From: Gemmatimonadaceae bacterium
GTDB taxonomy: Bacteria > Gemmatimonadota > Gemmatimonadetes > Gemmatimonadales > Gemmatimonadaceae
Assembly: GCA_035606695.1 (NCBI GenBank)
Contig: DATNEW010000015.1
Coordinates: forward strand, 1-64,000
DNA length: 64,000 nt
Direction: 5' to 3'
Positions 9,491 through 18,357 of the stretch are shown piece by piece. Below the pieces are notes generated by a model. It was given only the letters and a program-made list of their open reading frames with translations, did not search any database and was not told the origin of the DNA. Within the stretch, counting starts at the first letter, position 1. Every line of letters starts with the position of its first letter. The position numbers were made by a program, and so were the translations under genes.

Positions 9491-10048
9491 CTATTCGCCG
9501 CCCGGAGTTCCAGAGCGATCCGTGCTGATCACCAGATACGTCACGGTGTCCCACGCGTTGTGTATCGCGATGAGCAGCAACGCCAACGCCGCCGCGCCGA
9601 TCACGAACAACGCTCCACGCGTGTCGGCGCGCATCAGCAGCGCCGAGATGGTGAGTGCCATATAGGCGAGACTCGGCAGAATCATGTGCCAGAGCCAGTC
9701 CTCGAACACCGGCGCGTAGCCCGTCTGCCGACGTGCGTGCGCGATGATGCTGGCGGCGTATCCAATCCCGATGAGTCCGCAAATGGTCAGGACGATCGAA
9801 ATCGACGTCAGCGTCGGCCACGGTGCGCTCATCGCCGCCGAGACGACGAGTGCGCCGCCCAGGTGAACGACCGTCGGCGTGCCGAACGCGCTGATGGTGC
9901 CGGAGTTCGTGCGCGTCCGCGTATCCTTGATAAGCGCGATGACGACGAATTGCAGCCCGATGAGCGCCGCCGCCGACGAGCCGATGATGACGTAGAAGTT
10001 TTCCCAGCCGGACAGGGCGGGCAGCGCGGGTTCGATCATGGTTATCAT
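9491..10048 (-). CDS. Integral membrane protein of unknown function
   Basis: A 185-residue protein (179 residues plus a short lead if the second ATG at 10039 is used). It starts MIEPALPALSGWENFYVIIGSSAAALIGLQFVVIAL and has about five hydrophobic segments with a basic loop HARRQTG. The frame is open much further upstream, but that part overlaps the divergent gene on the other strand and is not credible. I do not recognise the family. It precedes the orphan ADOP permease on the same strand with a gap of about 60 bp, so co-transcription is possible. Confidence 0.75.
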   Translation of the reverse strand: MITMIEPALPALSGWENFYVIIGSSAAALIGLQFVVIALIKDTRTRTNSGTISAFGTPTVVHLGGALVVSAAMSAPWPTLTSISIVLTICGLIGIGYAASIIAHARRQTGYAPVFEDWLWHMILPSLAYMALTISALLMRADTRGALFVIGAAALALLLIAIHNAWDTVTYLVISTDRSGTPGGE

Positions 10049-10060
10049 AGTAGCATGATC
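10034..10060. promoter_or_regulatory. Inverted repeat spanning two divergent start codons
   Basis: GATCATG (10034-10040) and CATGATC (10054-10060) form a perfect 7-bp inverted repeat with a 13-nt spacer. The arms contain the start codons of the divergent genes at 10048/10039 (minus) and 10055 (plus). No room remains for conventional leaders, so the genes are either leaderless or start further in. The symmetry may simply arise because both genes begin ATG-ATC. Confidence 0.4.
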
Positions 10061-10780
10061 AGCAACGATTCTCGATCCGGTTCCCGTCGCCCGCGCGTCA
10101 TCTGCCACATGGCGACGTCCATCGACGGCCGTATCGCCGCCGGTGGATGGCCTACCTCGGACACCGCACGGCGACAATATGAGCTCGTGCACGTCGGCTA
10201 CGATGGCGACGCCTGGATGTGCGGACGCGTGACGATGGAGCCGTTCGCCAAACATGTTCGTTCGACCCAGGACGTTTCGCGCGAATACACCGGCACCAGG
10301 TCGCGCGCGGATTTCCGCGCGCCCGGCGACCACGATTCGTTCGCCTTCGCGATCGATGCGCACGGCCGGCTCGCCTGGGAATCGAACGACATCGACGGCG
10401 ACCACGTCGTTGCCGTGCTCTCGGAGTGCGTCTCCGACGAGTACCTTGCCTTTCTTCGCGAGCGCGGTGTGTCCTACATTCTCGCCGGCACGCGCGAAGT
10501 CGATCTCGCGATCGCGCTCGACAAGATCGGCGCGGTGTTCGGCGTGCGCACGCTGATGCTCGAGGGCGGCGGCAAGATCAACGGAGGCATGCTTCGCGCG
10601 GGGCTCATCGACGAAGTGAGCGTGCTCGTGGCGCCCGTCGTCGACGGCCGCATGGGAACGCCCGCAGTGTTCGACGTCCAGAGCGACGACATGACGCCGT
10701 GCCTGCTTTCGCTCGACAGCGTCGAGCGCCGCGACGACGATGTGCTCTGGCTGCGCTATCGCGTGGAACGCTCGCGCTGA
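10055..10780 (+). CDS. RibD C-terminal / dihydrofolate-reductase-fold oxidoreductase
   Basis: This 241-residue protein begins with the RibD_C-type first strand RPRVICHMATSIDGRIA and later has VRTLMLEGGGKINGGMLRAGLIDEVSVLVAPVV, the classic glycine-rich NADPH-binding and dimerisation segment of the family. Family members reduce pyrimidine or pteridine-like compounds with NADPH. A stand-alone protein without the deaminase domain is common in secondary riboflavin-like or detoxification pathways, and the substrate cannot be assigned. The ATG at 10055 is only 6-15 bp from the divergent gene's start. Its stop overlaps the start of the acetyltransferase (TGATG), implying translational coupling. Confidence 0.85.
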   Translation: MISNDSRSGSRRPRVICHMATSIDGRIAAGGWPTSDTARRQYELVHVGYDGDAWMCGRVTMEPFAKHVRSTQDVSREYTGTRSRADFRAPGDHDSFAFAIDAHGRLAWESNDIDGDHVVAVLSECVSDEYLAFLRERGVSYILAGTREVDLAIALDKIGAVFGVRTLMLEGGGKINGGMLRAGLIDEVSVLVAPVVDGRMGTPAVFDVQSDDMTPCLLSLDSVERRDDDVLWLRYRVERSR

Positions 10781-11280
10781 TGGCCGAGGTTGAGCAAACG
10801 GTCATTCGGCCGGCGGCGCCCGCCGACGCCGCGGCCATGGGCCGGCTCGGCGAGCTGCTCGTGCGCATGCATCACGACTTCGATCCACAGCGGTTCCTCG
10901 AGCCCACGCCGCAAACGGCGCAAGGATACGGCGCGTTCCTCGGGCGCCAGATCGGCGAGCCCGACGCGATCATCATTGTGGCGGAACGCGACGGCACCGT
11001 CATCGGCTATGCGTACGGATCCGTCGAGGGCTACGACTACATGTCGCTGCGCGGACCCGCCGGCGCGCTGCAGGACATCGTCGTCGATCCGACGTGTCGC
11101 CGGCAGGGCGTCGGACGGATGCTGCTCGATGCAATCATCGCGGCGCTCGAGGCGCGCGGCGTGCCGCGAACGCTTTTGTCGACCGCGGTGCGCAACGAAG
11201 CCGCGCAGCATTTGTTCGCATCCGTCGGCTTCCGCCCAACGATGATCGAGATGACCAAGGAAACGACGGAGCGCGCCTGA
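10780..11280 (+). CDS. GNAT-family N-acetyltransferase
   Basis: A 166-residue protein whose ATG overlaps the upstream stop codon. It shows the GNAT core: an N-terminal strand (TVIRPAAPADAAAMGRLGELL), motif A with the acetyl-CoA pyrophosphate loop (LQDIVVDPTCRRQGVGRMLLDAII, i.e. R-x-x-G-x-G), and motif B (NEAAQHLFASVGFRPTMIEMTK). It is predicted to acetylate a small molecule or a protein amine in the cytosol. The overlap with the RibD-like reductase gene suggests both act on a shared or related substrate, which is inference. Confidence 0.92.
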   Translation: MAEVEQTVIRPAAPADAAAMGRLGELLVRMHHDFDPQRFLEPTPQTAQGYGAFLGRQIGEPDAIIIVAERDGTVIGYAYGSVEGYDYMSLRGPAGALQDIVVDPTCRRQGVGRMLLDAIIAALEARGVPRTLLSTAVRNEAAQHLFASVGFRPTMIEMTKETTERA

Positions 11281-11295
11281 CGTCGCGCTCGTGTC

Positions 11296-12323
11296 TTATC
11301 GTTGCGGGAGATCCCGAAACGCGATCAGCCGCTGGCGATCCTCGTCCCACAGCGCCAGGCGCAGCGCGGACATCCCGGAGCGAAGCGTGATCACGGGCGA
11401 TTTCGCGAACATGTCGTTCGCGTCGTGGCACGACTGCAGGCGATAGTTCGGAATTTTCGGCGCGACGTGATGTACGTGATGCAGCCCGATGCTGCCGGTG
11501 GTCCATTGTAGGATGGCCGGGAGCCGAAGATGCGAGCTCCCGCGCAGCGCCGCCTCCACGTAGTCCCACTCGCCATGCGGCGTCCAGTACGCATCCTCGA
11601 ATTGATGCTGCACGTAGAACAGCCACACGCCGGCCATCGCCGCGATGTAGTAGGGAAGACCGTAGGCGATGAGCACCGACTTCCAGCCGACCGCCCATAG
11701 CGCGACCGCAAGCACGAGCGCGATCGCCGCGTTCGTCATCCAGACGCTCGCCGCCTGCATCTTTCCGGTCGCCAGACTCTTGCCGCGCAGACGCTGTCCG
11801 ATGGCCAGATGAAATGGGCCGCCGAACAACAGCAGCATCGGGTGCCGAATGATGCGATACCCCAACTGCGCGCGCGGCGTTTTGGCGAGATACTCACGCA
11901 CGGTCAGCGTCGGCACGTCGCCATGGCCGCGGCGATCGAGATCGCCCGAGGACGCATGATGCAGCGCGTGATCGCGCCGCCATTGAGCGAACGGCGTCAA
12001 CGTCACGACGCCGGTCAGAAATCCGACGACGTCATTGAGCCGGCGCGACGCGAAGAACGAACCGTGCGCGCAGTCGTGCATGAGAATGAACGTGCGCACG
12101 AGCAGGCCGGCGGTCGGCAGCGCGAGCAGGAGGGCGGCGATGAGCGACCGGCTGCGCGCGAAGTGAATGGCCACGATACACGCGACCAGCGGAACAAGCG
12201 TCGTTACCAGCTGAAACGACGCGCGCCGCGCATCCGGGCCGATGAACGGCTCGACTGCGCGGCGCCAGTCCGCTCCCGCCGCGGACGGTACCGCGGCGGA
12301 GGCGATTGGACGGTTCAGCGACC
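11296..12323 (-). CDS. Fatty acid desaturase (membrane-bound di-iron); start uncertain
   Basis: The protein has the three histidine boxes of membrane desaturases: [18 protein letters not shown] and [10 protein letters not shown], separated by paired hydrophobic segments (about 330 residues). It is predicted to insert a double bond into acyl chains at the inner membrane using O2. No ATG, GTG or TTG lies between the stop of the upstream cold-shock gene and the middle of the first TM. The options are a CTG whose last two bases overlap the cold-shock stop (used for the end coordinate), or a TTG at 12447 inside the cold-shock gene. Proximity to a cold-shock gene fits a role in low-temperature membrane fluidity, but coupling by overlap is inference. 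Confidence 0.88.
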
Positions 12324-12527
12324 CAACTTCGTCACGTTCTCCGCGGCCGGGCCCTTCTGGCCCTGCACGATGTCGAACTCGACGCGTTCGCCGTCGGCGA
12401 GCGTCTTGAAGCCGTCGCCCTGAATCGCCGAATGATGGACGAAGCAATCCTTCGATCCGTTCTCAGGCGTGATGAAGCCAAAACCCTTCGAATCGTTGAA
12501 CCACTTGACGGTGCCAGTCGTACGCAT
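12315..12527 (-). CDS. Cold-shock protein (CspA family)
   Basis: The ATG at 12527 gives a 70-residue single cold-shock domain: [16 protein letters not shown] (RNP1 KGFGFI) and CFVHHSAI (RNP2), ending AAENVTKLG. The usual VFVHF core is CFVHH here, with the first aromatic replaced by His. GGAG lies 8 nt upstream of the start. It acts as a cytosolic single-stranded RNA/DNA-binding chaperone. About 230 bp of non-coding DNA lie upstream, room for the long structured leader typical of cold-shock mRNAs; I did not identify a cold box. The desaturase gene follows immediately with an overlap. Confidence 0.95.
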   Translation of the reverse strand: MRTTGTVKWFNDSKGFGFITPENGSKDCFVHHSAIQGDGFKTLADGERVEFDIVQGQKGPAAENVTKLGR

Positions 12528-12759
12528 TGTCGTACTCCATATGTTGATATGCTGTGTTGGGAGTGCGGAACATGCCGTACCAACCGACACAACGTGCTTC
12601 GTGACCAAAGCCCTCACGATGGGCGATCCGCAACATGCGGATCATTCACGACACAAACGCAAAAGAGCCTGCTCGCAATTCGGCAGGCCCCAATATACGT
12701 CCGGAACATGTCCACGCGCACCGCGCGTGTGTCGCTTGACCCCAAACTTAACGATCTCG

Positions 12760-13692
12760 TCAGCCCTTGGCAAGCGACGCACGCGCCAACCATTCGGCCG
12801 CCAAATTCCTGGTCGAATACGACCGGCTGCTCGAATCGCTCGCACGCCAACGCCAGCGGCCGGCATCACTGCCTTCAACATTATAGGTGCGCTCGTAAAC
12901 CGGCGCCGCCGACTTGAGCGCGGCAATCCCGCTCACGCCCGGCGCCACGTCCCGCCAGGCAATCACGAGCAGCGAGCCATCGCCCACGGTGGGTAAACGT
13001 CCCGCCACCCACGAAAACGTGATCGCAACGTCGTTCATCCGCGCGATCAAACGGTGCGGCAGCACCTGAAGCTCGAACTTCCCGTCGGGCGCGCCGGCAC
13101 GCCGGCTATCCAACATCGGTTCGATCTCGGCAATCAACGCATCGAACTCATGACGCAGCGCCGAGTGCGCGCGCGGCTGCGACAGAAACGGCGGCGGCGG
13201 CTCGGGCCACCGCGAGCGCGGCTCGGCCTCGACCGCCACGGGCTCGACGCCAACCGACCCGCCTGCCAACTCGATCGCATCCAGCACGAAGGTCGTCGCG
13301 CCCGCCCGCCCATTCGCCGCCACGTCATACCGCGGCGCCTTCGACAACCAACCCGGCACCGGCGCATCGTCGAACGTCATCACACACACGGAACCCGGCC
13401 GATCGCGCAGCCGATCCCGCAGCAAGCTGGCGTCACTGCGCGTGTGGTCGTCGTGCTCCCACAAGTCATGATGCAACACGAGCGCAAGACGCGAACGCTC
13501 GGCAACCAACGGCGTCGCGACTTCACGATCCGGCTCAGGCACATCGGTCTGCCACACCGGAGCGGTCGGCAGTCGCGTCGCAAGCTCGTTCACGAGCTCG
13601 GTAACGAGGCCGGCGTCCGACGTGACCGCGGAGATCGCGAGGTCGAATCGAAAATCCATTGCGGGCGTTGCTCGGGACAAAGTGCTGGTCAT
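12760..13692 (-). CDS. TIR/SEFIR-like domain protein (tentative)
   Basis: A 310-residue protein, or 299 residues from the second ATG at 13659. Residues ~12-150 resemble a TIR-type alpha/beta fold: FDLAISAVTSDAGLVTELVNELATRL (strand A and helix A), VAERSRLALVLHHDLWEHDDHT (strand with conserved turn), and VCVMTFDDAPVPGWL, the place where TIR-2 domains carry a P-x-x-x-D-like strand. After a proline-rich linker, residues ~185-310 form an unrecognised domain with DGSLLVIAWRDV. I see no clear catalytic glutamate assignment for NADase activity. It could be a signalling or defence component, or an unrelated Rossmann-like protein. No toxin partner or ATPase is adjacent. Confidence 0.6.
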   Translation of the reverse strand: MTSTLSRATPAMDFRFDLAISAVTSDAGLVTELVNELATRLPTAPVWQTDVPEPDREVATPLVAERSRLALVLHHDLWEHDDHTRSDASLLRDRLRDRPGSVCVMTFDDAPVPGWLSKAPRYDVAANGRAGATTFVLDAIELAGGSVGVEPVAVEAEPRSRWPEPPPPFLSQPRAHSALRHEFDALIAEIEPMLDSRRAGAPDGKFELQVLPHRLIARMNDVAITFSWVAGRLPTVGDGSLLVIAWRDVAPGVSGIAALKSAAPVYERTYNVEGSDAGRWRWRASDSSSRSYSTRNLAAEWLARASLAKG

Positions 13693-13808
13693 GAGTAGTC
13701 TCTAATGAAGACGCAGCGTGTGACGCGGCCGATGCGCAACGTCCAAGCACTCGCAAGCTACCCGGCGGACCAACGCAATGCCAATCGCGAACAACGTTCG
13801 GCGCAAAT

Positions 13809-14126
13809 TCACACGGCAACCGCCCGTTGAGCGTGTTGCGGCGGTGCATCGTCGTGCACGTTGTGGCTCGCGAGCCATTCGCGCAGTTGCTGACCGGTGG
13901 CGAGAATGGTGTGGTTGCTCGCGAGCGACGGATGCACATCGGCGTCCGCATAGCCTGTCGGGCGGCCGGTCGTCTTCGAGACGATCCACGAATGCTCCGG
14001 CGTCCGCGCCTTGCCGCGCATGAGACTGCGCGGCGTCTCGCCGACGAGCTCCGCGACCGCGCTATACGTCGCGCGCTGTTGATGCTGCCCGAGCGTGGCC
14101 AGAACGTTCTCGAGATGATACGTCAT
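13809..14126 (-). CDS. Small conserved hypothetical protein
   Basis: The ATG at 14126 (MTYHLENVLATLGQHQQRATYSAVAELVGETPRSLMRGK) is chosen because GAGGAG lies 7 nt upstream; another ATG is at 14129 and the frame stays open to 14168. The protein has 105 residues. It opens with a predicted helix and a helix-turn-helix-like segment (ATYSAVAELVGETPRSLM), followed by HSWIVSKTTGRPTGY and a C-terminal helix. This layout recalls small proteins that use a methyltransferase-like winged helix, but no catalytic motif is visible. Function unknown. Confidence 0.65.
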   Translation of the reverse strand: MTYHLENVLATLGQHQQRATYSAVAELVGETPRSLMRGKARTPEHSWIVSKTTGRPTGYADADVHPSLASNHTILATGQQLREWLASHNVHDDAPPQHAQRAVAV

Positions 14127-14260
14127 CATTGATCTCCTCGCGGTGAGTGTGGGATCGACAACGTGCACCTGGCGGCGACATCATATGGCATCGTTCGTTT
14201 GCATGGCGATGCATTTGAACACGCACAACCAACCAACGCGGAACCATAAATGGAGCCGGC

Positions 14261-15082
14261 ATGACCCAACCCGATCGCGCCCGCACGTTTCGCCGGCTTC
14301 ACGAATCGGGCTGCTTCGTGATGCCCAACCCATGGGACATCGGCGGCGCGCGCCTGCTTGCGCATCTGGGCTTTCGCGCCCTCGCGAGCACCAGCTCCGG
14401 CTCGGCCTGGACGATGGGCCGTCGAGACAATCACTTGACTGTCGATGAATCATTGTCGTGGCTGCGCGTGCTGAGCGGCGCCGTCGAGCTCCCGATCAAC
14501 GCCGACTTCGAGGGCGGCTTCGCGATCGAGCCCGACGGCGTTGCCGCGAACGTCGGCCGCGCCGCACTCACTGGCATCGCCGGAGTCTCGATCGAGGACT
14601 CGACCGGCGACGCGGCGAACCCGCTCTTCGATCGCACGCTCGCCGTCGAGCGCGTGCGCGCGGCGCGGCAAGCGATCGACGCGAGTGGCCGCGACGTGGT
14701 TCTCACCGGCCGCTCCGAAGGCTTCATCACCGGCCGCCCCGACCTCGCCGAGACGATTCGGCGTCTCGCCGCGTACGCCGAGGCCGGCGCGGATTGTCTC
14801 TATGCGCCGGGCCTTCGCAGCATGTCCGACATCAGCGACGTGGTGCGCGCGGTGTCGCCCAAACCCGTCAACGTGCTGGTGAGCAGCGGATTCACGACCG
14901 TGAACGAGCTTGCCGAGCTGGGAGTGCGTCGCATCAGTGTCGGTGGCGCGCTCGCGCGCGTCGCGTGGGGCGCCGTGCTCACTGCCGCGCGCGAGATCGC
15001 CGGCAGCGGCACGTTCAATGAATTGTCCGGCGCGGCGTCGTCAAAGGATATTGAAGCCGCGTTCGCAGCGCCGGACCGGTGA
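14261..15082 (+). CDS. Isocitrate lyase / PEP mutase superfamily enzyme
   Basis: This 273-residue protein matches the phosphoenolpyruvate mutase/isocitrate lyase family. It has CFVMPNPWDIGGARLLAHLGFRALASTSSG at the N-terminus, NADFEGGF with the metal-binding aspartate, GVSIEDSTG, and SPKPVNVLV near the C-terminus. The lyases' KKCGH loop is replaced here by LTGRSEGF, as in many members that are 2-methylisocitrate-lyase-like, phosphonopyruvate hydrolases or oxaloacetate decarboxylases. The predicted reaction is C-C or P-C bond cleavage in the cytosol; the substrate is not assignable. GGAG lies 8 nt before the ATG. The gene is monocistronic as far as can be seen. Confidence 0.88.
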   Translation: MTQPDRARTFRRLHESGCFVMPNPWDIGGARLLAHLGFRALASTSSGSAWTMGRRDNHLTVDESLSWLRVLSGAVELPINADFEGGFAIEPDGVAANVGRAALTGIAGVSIEDSTGDAANPLFDRTLAVERVRAARQAIDASGRDVVLTGRSEGFITGRPDLAETIRRLAAYAEAGADCLYAPGLRSMSDISDVVRAVSPKPVNVLVSSGFTTVNELAELGVRRISVGGALARVAWGAVLTAAREIAGSGTFNELSGAASSKDIEAAFAAPDR

Positions 15083-15097
15083 AACGCTGAACGGTGT

Positions 15098-15622
15098 ATG
15101 AAAACTCAAATGATTCGGTCGCTGCGGGGATTGGGCGTATGTGGCGCGGTATCGCTTGCGGCATCTTGCATGGCCCAACGATCACCAACAAGAGCGGTGC
15201 GGGATCCGGCGGTAAGAGTCTCCGCGTCCACGACCACGATTGTCGTCGGGGACAGCGACGTCACGTTCACAGCTCGGCTTCGCCCCGACGTGGCAGTAGA
15301 AATCGCACGTGCGAAGGGCGAAGACCCTCTTAACGGCCCGCGCATCATCGGCTGGCACTGGATTCCCGACCTCGACAACATCGACCCCTTCACAAAGGTC
15401 TGCGCCGCGAAGGAGTTGACGTGCTCGATGCCCGTCCTTTGGTCAGGCACCATGGTGTTCAGCATCCAAATCCAGAATCAGTTGTGCGCCGATTGGGTGC
15501 ATATCCAGGTGACTACGATCCCCGACCTCGACGAGAAGGACTCGATGCCACGCATCCAGTTTGATTCGATTCACAAAGCGATGAAGACAAAGTCGCCGTC
15601 GTGGAATCGCTGTACGGTTTGA
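15098..15622 (+). CDS. Secreted lipoprotein with an Ig-like module
   Basis: A 174-residue protein with a signal peptide ending LAASC-M, a plausible lipobox. The mature part contains one beta-sandwich-like module: VSASTTTIVVGDSDVTFTAR at the start, GWHWIPDLDNIDPFTKVCAAKELTC in the middle, and WSGTMVFSIQIQN with WVHIQV at the end. The same pattern (W-x-W-x-PD, two cysteines, SGTM, alternating strand) occurs twice in the lipoprotein at 41396-43300. A short charged tail follows. Surface or periplasmic binding role is inferred; no enzymatic residues are evident. Confidence 0.65.
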   Translation: MKTQMIRSLRGLGVCGAVSLAASCMAQRSPTRAVRDPAVRVSASTTTIVVGDSDVTFTARLRPDVAVEIARAKGEDPLNGPRIIGWHWIPDLDNIDPFTKVCAAKELTCSMPVLWSGTMVFSIQIQNQLCADWVHIQVTTIPDLDEKDSMPRIQFDSIHKAMKTKSPSWNRCTV

Positions 15623-15638
15623 CGAGCGCGGGTTGAGC

Positions 15639-18356
15639 CTACTCCGATCGCAACGCCACCGCCGGATCGACCCGCGCCGCACGCGCCGCCGGCAACCAGC
15701 ACGCCGCGACCCCGACGAGCACCAGCGTCATCGCGACGGCGGTGAGCGTGGCGGGATCGTGCGGCGTGATGCCGAACAGGAATCCGCGCAGCACGCGAGT
15801 CGCGAACAACGCGCCGCTCACGCCGATCGCCAATCCCAGCGCGAGCAGGACGCTGCCTTCGCCGAGGATCATGCGGCGCACACGAGAGGCATCGGCGCCG
15901 AGGCTCATGCGAATGCCGATCTCCGACGTGCGCGAGCGGACCGAGAATCCGAGCACGCCGGCGATGCCGACCATCGCGATCACGACCGCGAGCGCGCTGA
16001 ACGCCGCGATGAACATCGCGTTGAGCCGCCGCGGCGCGACGTTCTCGCTGCGGATCTGATCGATCGTCGCGACATGCTCGATCAACTGCTGGGGCGACAC
16101 GTCGCGAATGGCGCGAAGGATCATCGGTTGGAGCGTCGCCGGATCGGCCGACGTCCGGACGACGAGCGCGCCGGCCAGAATGAGCTCCTGCGCAAACGGC
16201 TCATAGATCGTCGCGGTCGGATCAGACTCGAGCCCATGATCCCGCGTATCGCCCACCACCCCGACAACGGTGCGCCAATCGCTCGTGAACGGTGTGAACT
16301 TGAGCACTTCACCCGTGAACGCGACACGACGGCCGACGGGATCGTCATCGCCGAACAACTCGCGCGCCATTGATTTGCTGAGGATCACGACGGGCGCGCT
16401 GCCACGCCGGTCGGTCGACGCGAACGCGCGTCCCGCGATGAGCGGAATACCGGACGTCGCGAAAAATTGCGGATCGACCGTTTTCATGTCGCCGTGCGGC
16501 GTCGCACGATTCGGCGGCACGGCGCGGCCCTCGGCTTTGACGTCGAACGATATCGCTCCGCGCAGCGGCGGCACGCTGCCGATCGACGCGGCATCCACTC
16601 CCGGCAGCGCGGCGACGCGCGTACGAATACTCTCATAGCGCGCGAGATTGAGCGGCTGCTTCATCGCCTCGCGCAGGAGATCGCCCTGCAGCGGCATCTC
16701 GAGGGTCAGCACGTGATCGGTGCGCACGCCCGTTTCGACGGCCCCGAGTTTCGTCAACGTCCGCGTGAGAAGGCCGGCGCCGGTAAGCAGCACGACGCAC
16801 ACCGCGATTTGCGCCACGACCAGCGACCGCTGCACGCGCTGCCGTCCACGACCGAGCGTCGCGCGATGGCCGCTCGGCAGCAGCGACGCGGCGAGCGCGC
16901 GATGACTGCCGATTTGTGGAATGAACGACAGCACGACGGCGGCGAGGAGGCTCGTCGCCAGTCCGACCGCGAGCACCAGAGCGTCGATACGAATCTCGGA
17001 CGCGCGCGGCGAGAATTGCGCGGCGAAGCCGACGAGTAGCTTGATCCCCGCGAACGCAACCAGAACGCCGAGCAGTCCGCCGACGAGCGCGAGGAGCAGA
17101 TTCTCGACGAGCAGCAGCCGGCGCAGCCGGCCGGACCCGGCGCCGAGTGCGGCGCGGATGAGCATTTCGTGCTCGCGGCCGACGCCGCGCATGAGCGTGA
17201 GATTCGAGACGTTCGCGCACGCGATGAGCAGCACGAACCCCGCGGCGGCCATCAGCAGCAGGAACGTGAGCGACGCGCGCTCGTTCACCGCCGCGCGGAG
17301 CGGTTCGACGGTGAGCTCGAAGTGCGCGGCCTTCTCATACGATTCCGGATGATCGCGGAACATCGTCGCGGCGATCTGCGTCATCTCGCGGCGTGCGACG
17401 TCGACGTTCGCACTTGGCGCGAGGCGGCCGAACAGCTCCGACATGCGATGCGTGCGGCCCGTGACCATCGTCGCACTCAGGTGATGCGGGCTCACGACCG
17501 TGTTCACGAAGAGGTCGGTGGGTTGCGGGTAGGGCGGTGCTTCCTGCACGACGCCGACAATCGTCGTGATTATGTCGTTGAGGCGAATCGTCGAGCCGAT
17601 GACGCGTGGGTCGGCGGCGAAGTGCTCGAGCCAATAGCGATACGACAACACCGCGACCGGAGACGCGGCGGCACCGTCGTCTCGTGCATTCGTGAGGCGG
17701 CCGACCACGGGAGTGAGTCCGACGACGTCGAAGTAGTTGCCGCTGATCACCGCCGTGCGCGCACGCTCGGGATGTCCGCCGTTCGACACCAGCGTGAACG
17801 GCACGGCCGACGAATACTCGGCGAATTCGGCGATGGCTTTCGAGGATGCGCGGAAGTCCGCGACTTCGGGCACCGAGAACTGCACGTTCTTTCGGTGCGC
17901 GCCGGGAGCGGACTGTCTGAGATACACCAGGCGATCGCCGTCGCGGTTGGGCAGCGGGCGAAGGAGCGTGCCGCGCAGCAGGGTGAACATCGCCGTGTTG
18001 GCGCCAATCCCGAGAGCGAGCGTGAGGACAACGGTCGCGGTGAAGGCGTGGGCACGCACCAGGCTGCGCGTCGCGAAGCGCGCGTCGCCGATCAATTCGT
18101 CGAGCCATCGCGTGCCGCGCGTGTCGCGCACCTGTTCCTTGCGGTATGCGACGCCGCCGATCGAGCGCAGCGCGGCGTCGCGTGCATCGGCCGGCGACAT
18201 GCCGTGCTGGATGTTATAGGCGGTTTGTTGTTCGATGTGATACTCGAGCTCTTCGTCGAGCTCCTGTTCCACGGCATCGCGGCGAAAGAGGGAACGCAGT
18301 CGCAGGGCGACGATCCGCGGCAACCGATCGAAGGACAGATTCGAGCGAAGCGACAT
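15639..18356 (-). CDS. ADOP-family ABC transporter permease with prefix domain
   Basis: The 905-residue protein carries the full ADOP architecture. A cytosolic prefix spans ~1-90 (FRRDAVEQELDEELEYHIEQQTAYNIQHGMSPADARDAALRSIGG). TM1 follows with LTLALGIGANTAMFTLLRGTLL, then a MacB-like periplasmic domain, FtsX module 1 (LLIACANVSNLTLMRGVGREHEMLIRAALGAG), a second periplasmic domain, and FtsX module 2 (RTSEIGIRMSLGADASRVR). It ends ARVDPAVALRSE. The ATG is 1 bp after the stop of the PadR gene, with the ribosome-binding sequence AGGAGGTG inside the regulator's last codons, so the two are translated as a pair. The partner ATPase and substrate are not visible. Confidence 0.94.
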   Translation of the reverse strand: MSLRSNLSFDRLPRIVALRLRSLFRRDAVEQELDEELEYHIEQQTAYNIQHGMSPADARDAALRSIGGVAYRKEQVRDTRGTRWLDELIGDARFATRSLVRAHAFTATVVLTLALGIGANTAMFTLLRGTLLRPLPNRDGDRLVYLRQSAPGAHRKNVQFSVPEVADFRASSKAIAEFAEYSSAVPFTLVSNGGHPERARTAVISGNYFDVVGLTPVVGRLTNARDDGAAASPVAVLSYRYWLEHFAADPRVIGSTIRLNDIITTIVGVVQEAPPYPQPTDLFVNTVVSPHHLSATMVTGRTHRMSELFGRLAPSANVDVARREMTQIAATMFRDHPESYEKAAHFELTVEPLRAAVNERASLTFLLLMAAAGFVLLIACANVSNLTLMRGVGREHEMLIRAALGAGSGRLRRLLLVENLLLALVGGLLGVLVAFAGIKLLVGFAAQFSPRASEIRIDALVLAVGLATSLLAAVVLSFIPQIGSHRALAASLLPSGHRATLGRGRQRVQRSLVVAQIAVCVVLLTGAGLLTRTLTKLGAVETGVRTDHVLTLEMPLQGDLLREAMKQPLNLARYESIRTRVAALPGVDAASIGSVPPLRGAISFDVKAEGRAVPPNRATPHGDMKTVDPQFFATSGIPLIAGRAFASTDRRGSAPVVILSKSMARELFGDDDPVGRRVAFTGEVLKFTPFTSDWRTVVGVVGDTRDHGLESDPTATIYEPFAQELILAGALVVRTSADPATLQPMILRAIRDVSPQQLIEHVATIDQIRSENVAPRRLNAMFIAAFSALAVVIAMVGIAGVLGFSVRSRTSEIGIRMSLGADASRVRRMILGEGSVLLALGLAIGVSGALFATRVLRGFLFGITPHDPATLTAVAMTLVLVGVAACWLPAARAARVDPAVALRSE

Positions 18357-18357
18357 C

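Noticed and set aside
12528-12760. Small minus-strand frames between the cold-shock gene and the TIR-like gene
   Set aside because: They overlap the long leader region, lack ribosome-binding sites and show no conserved content.
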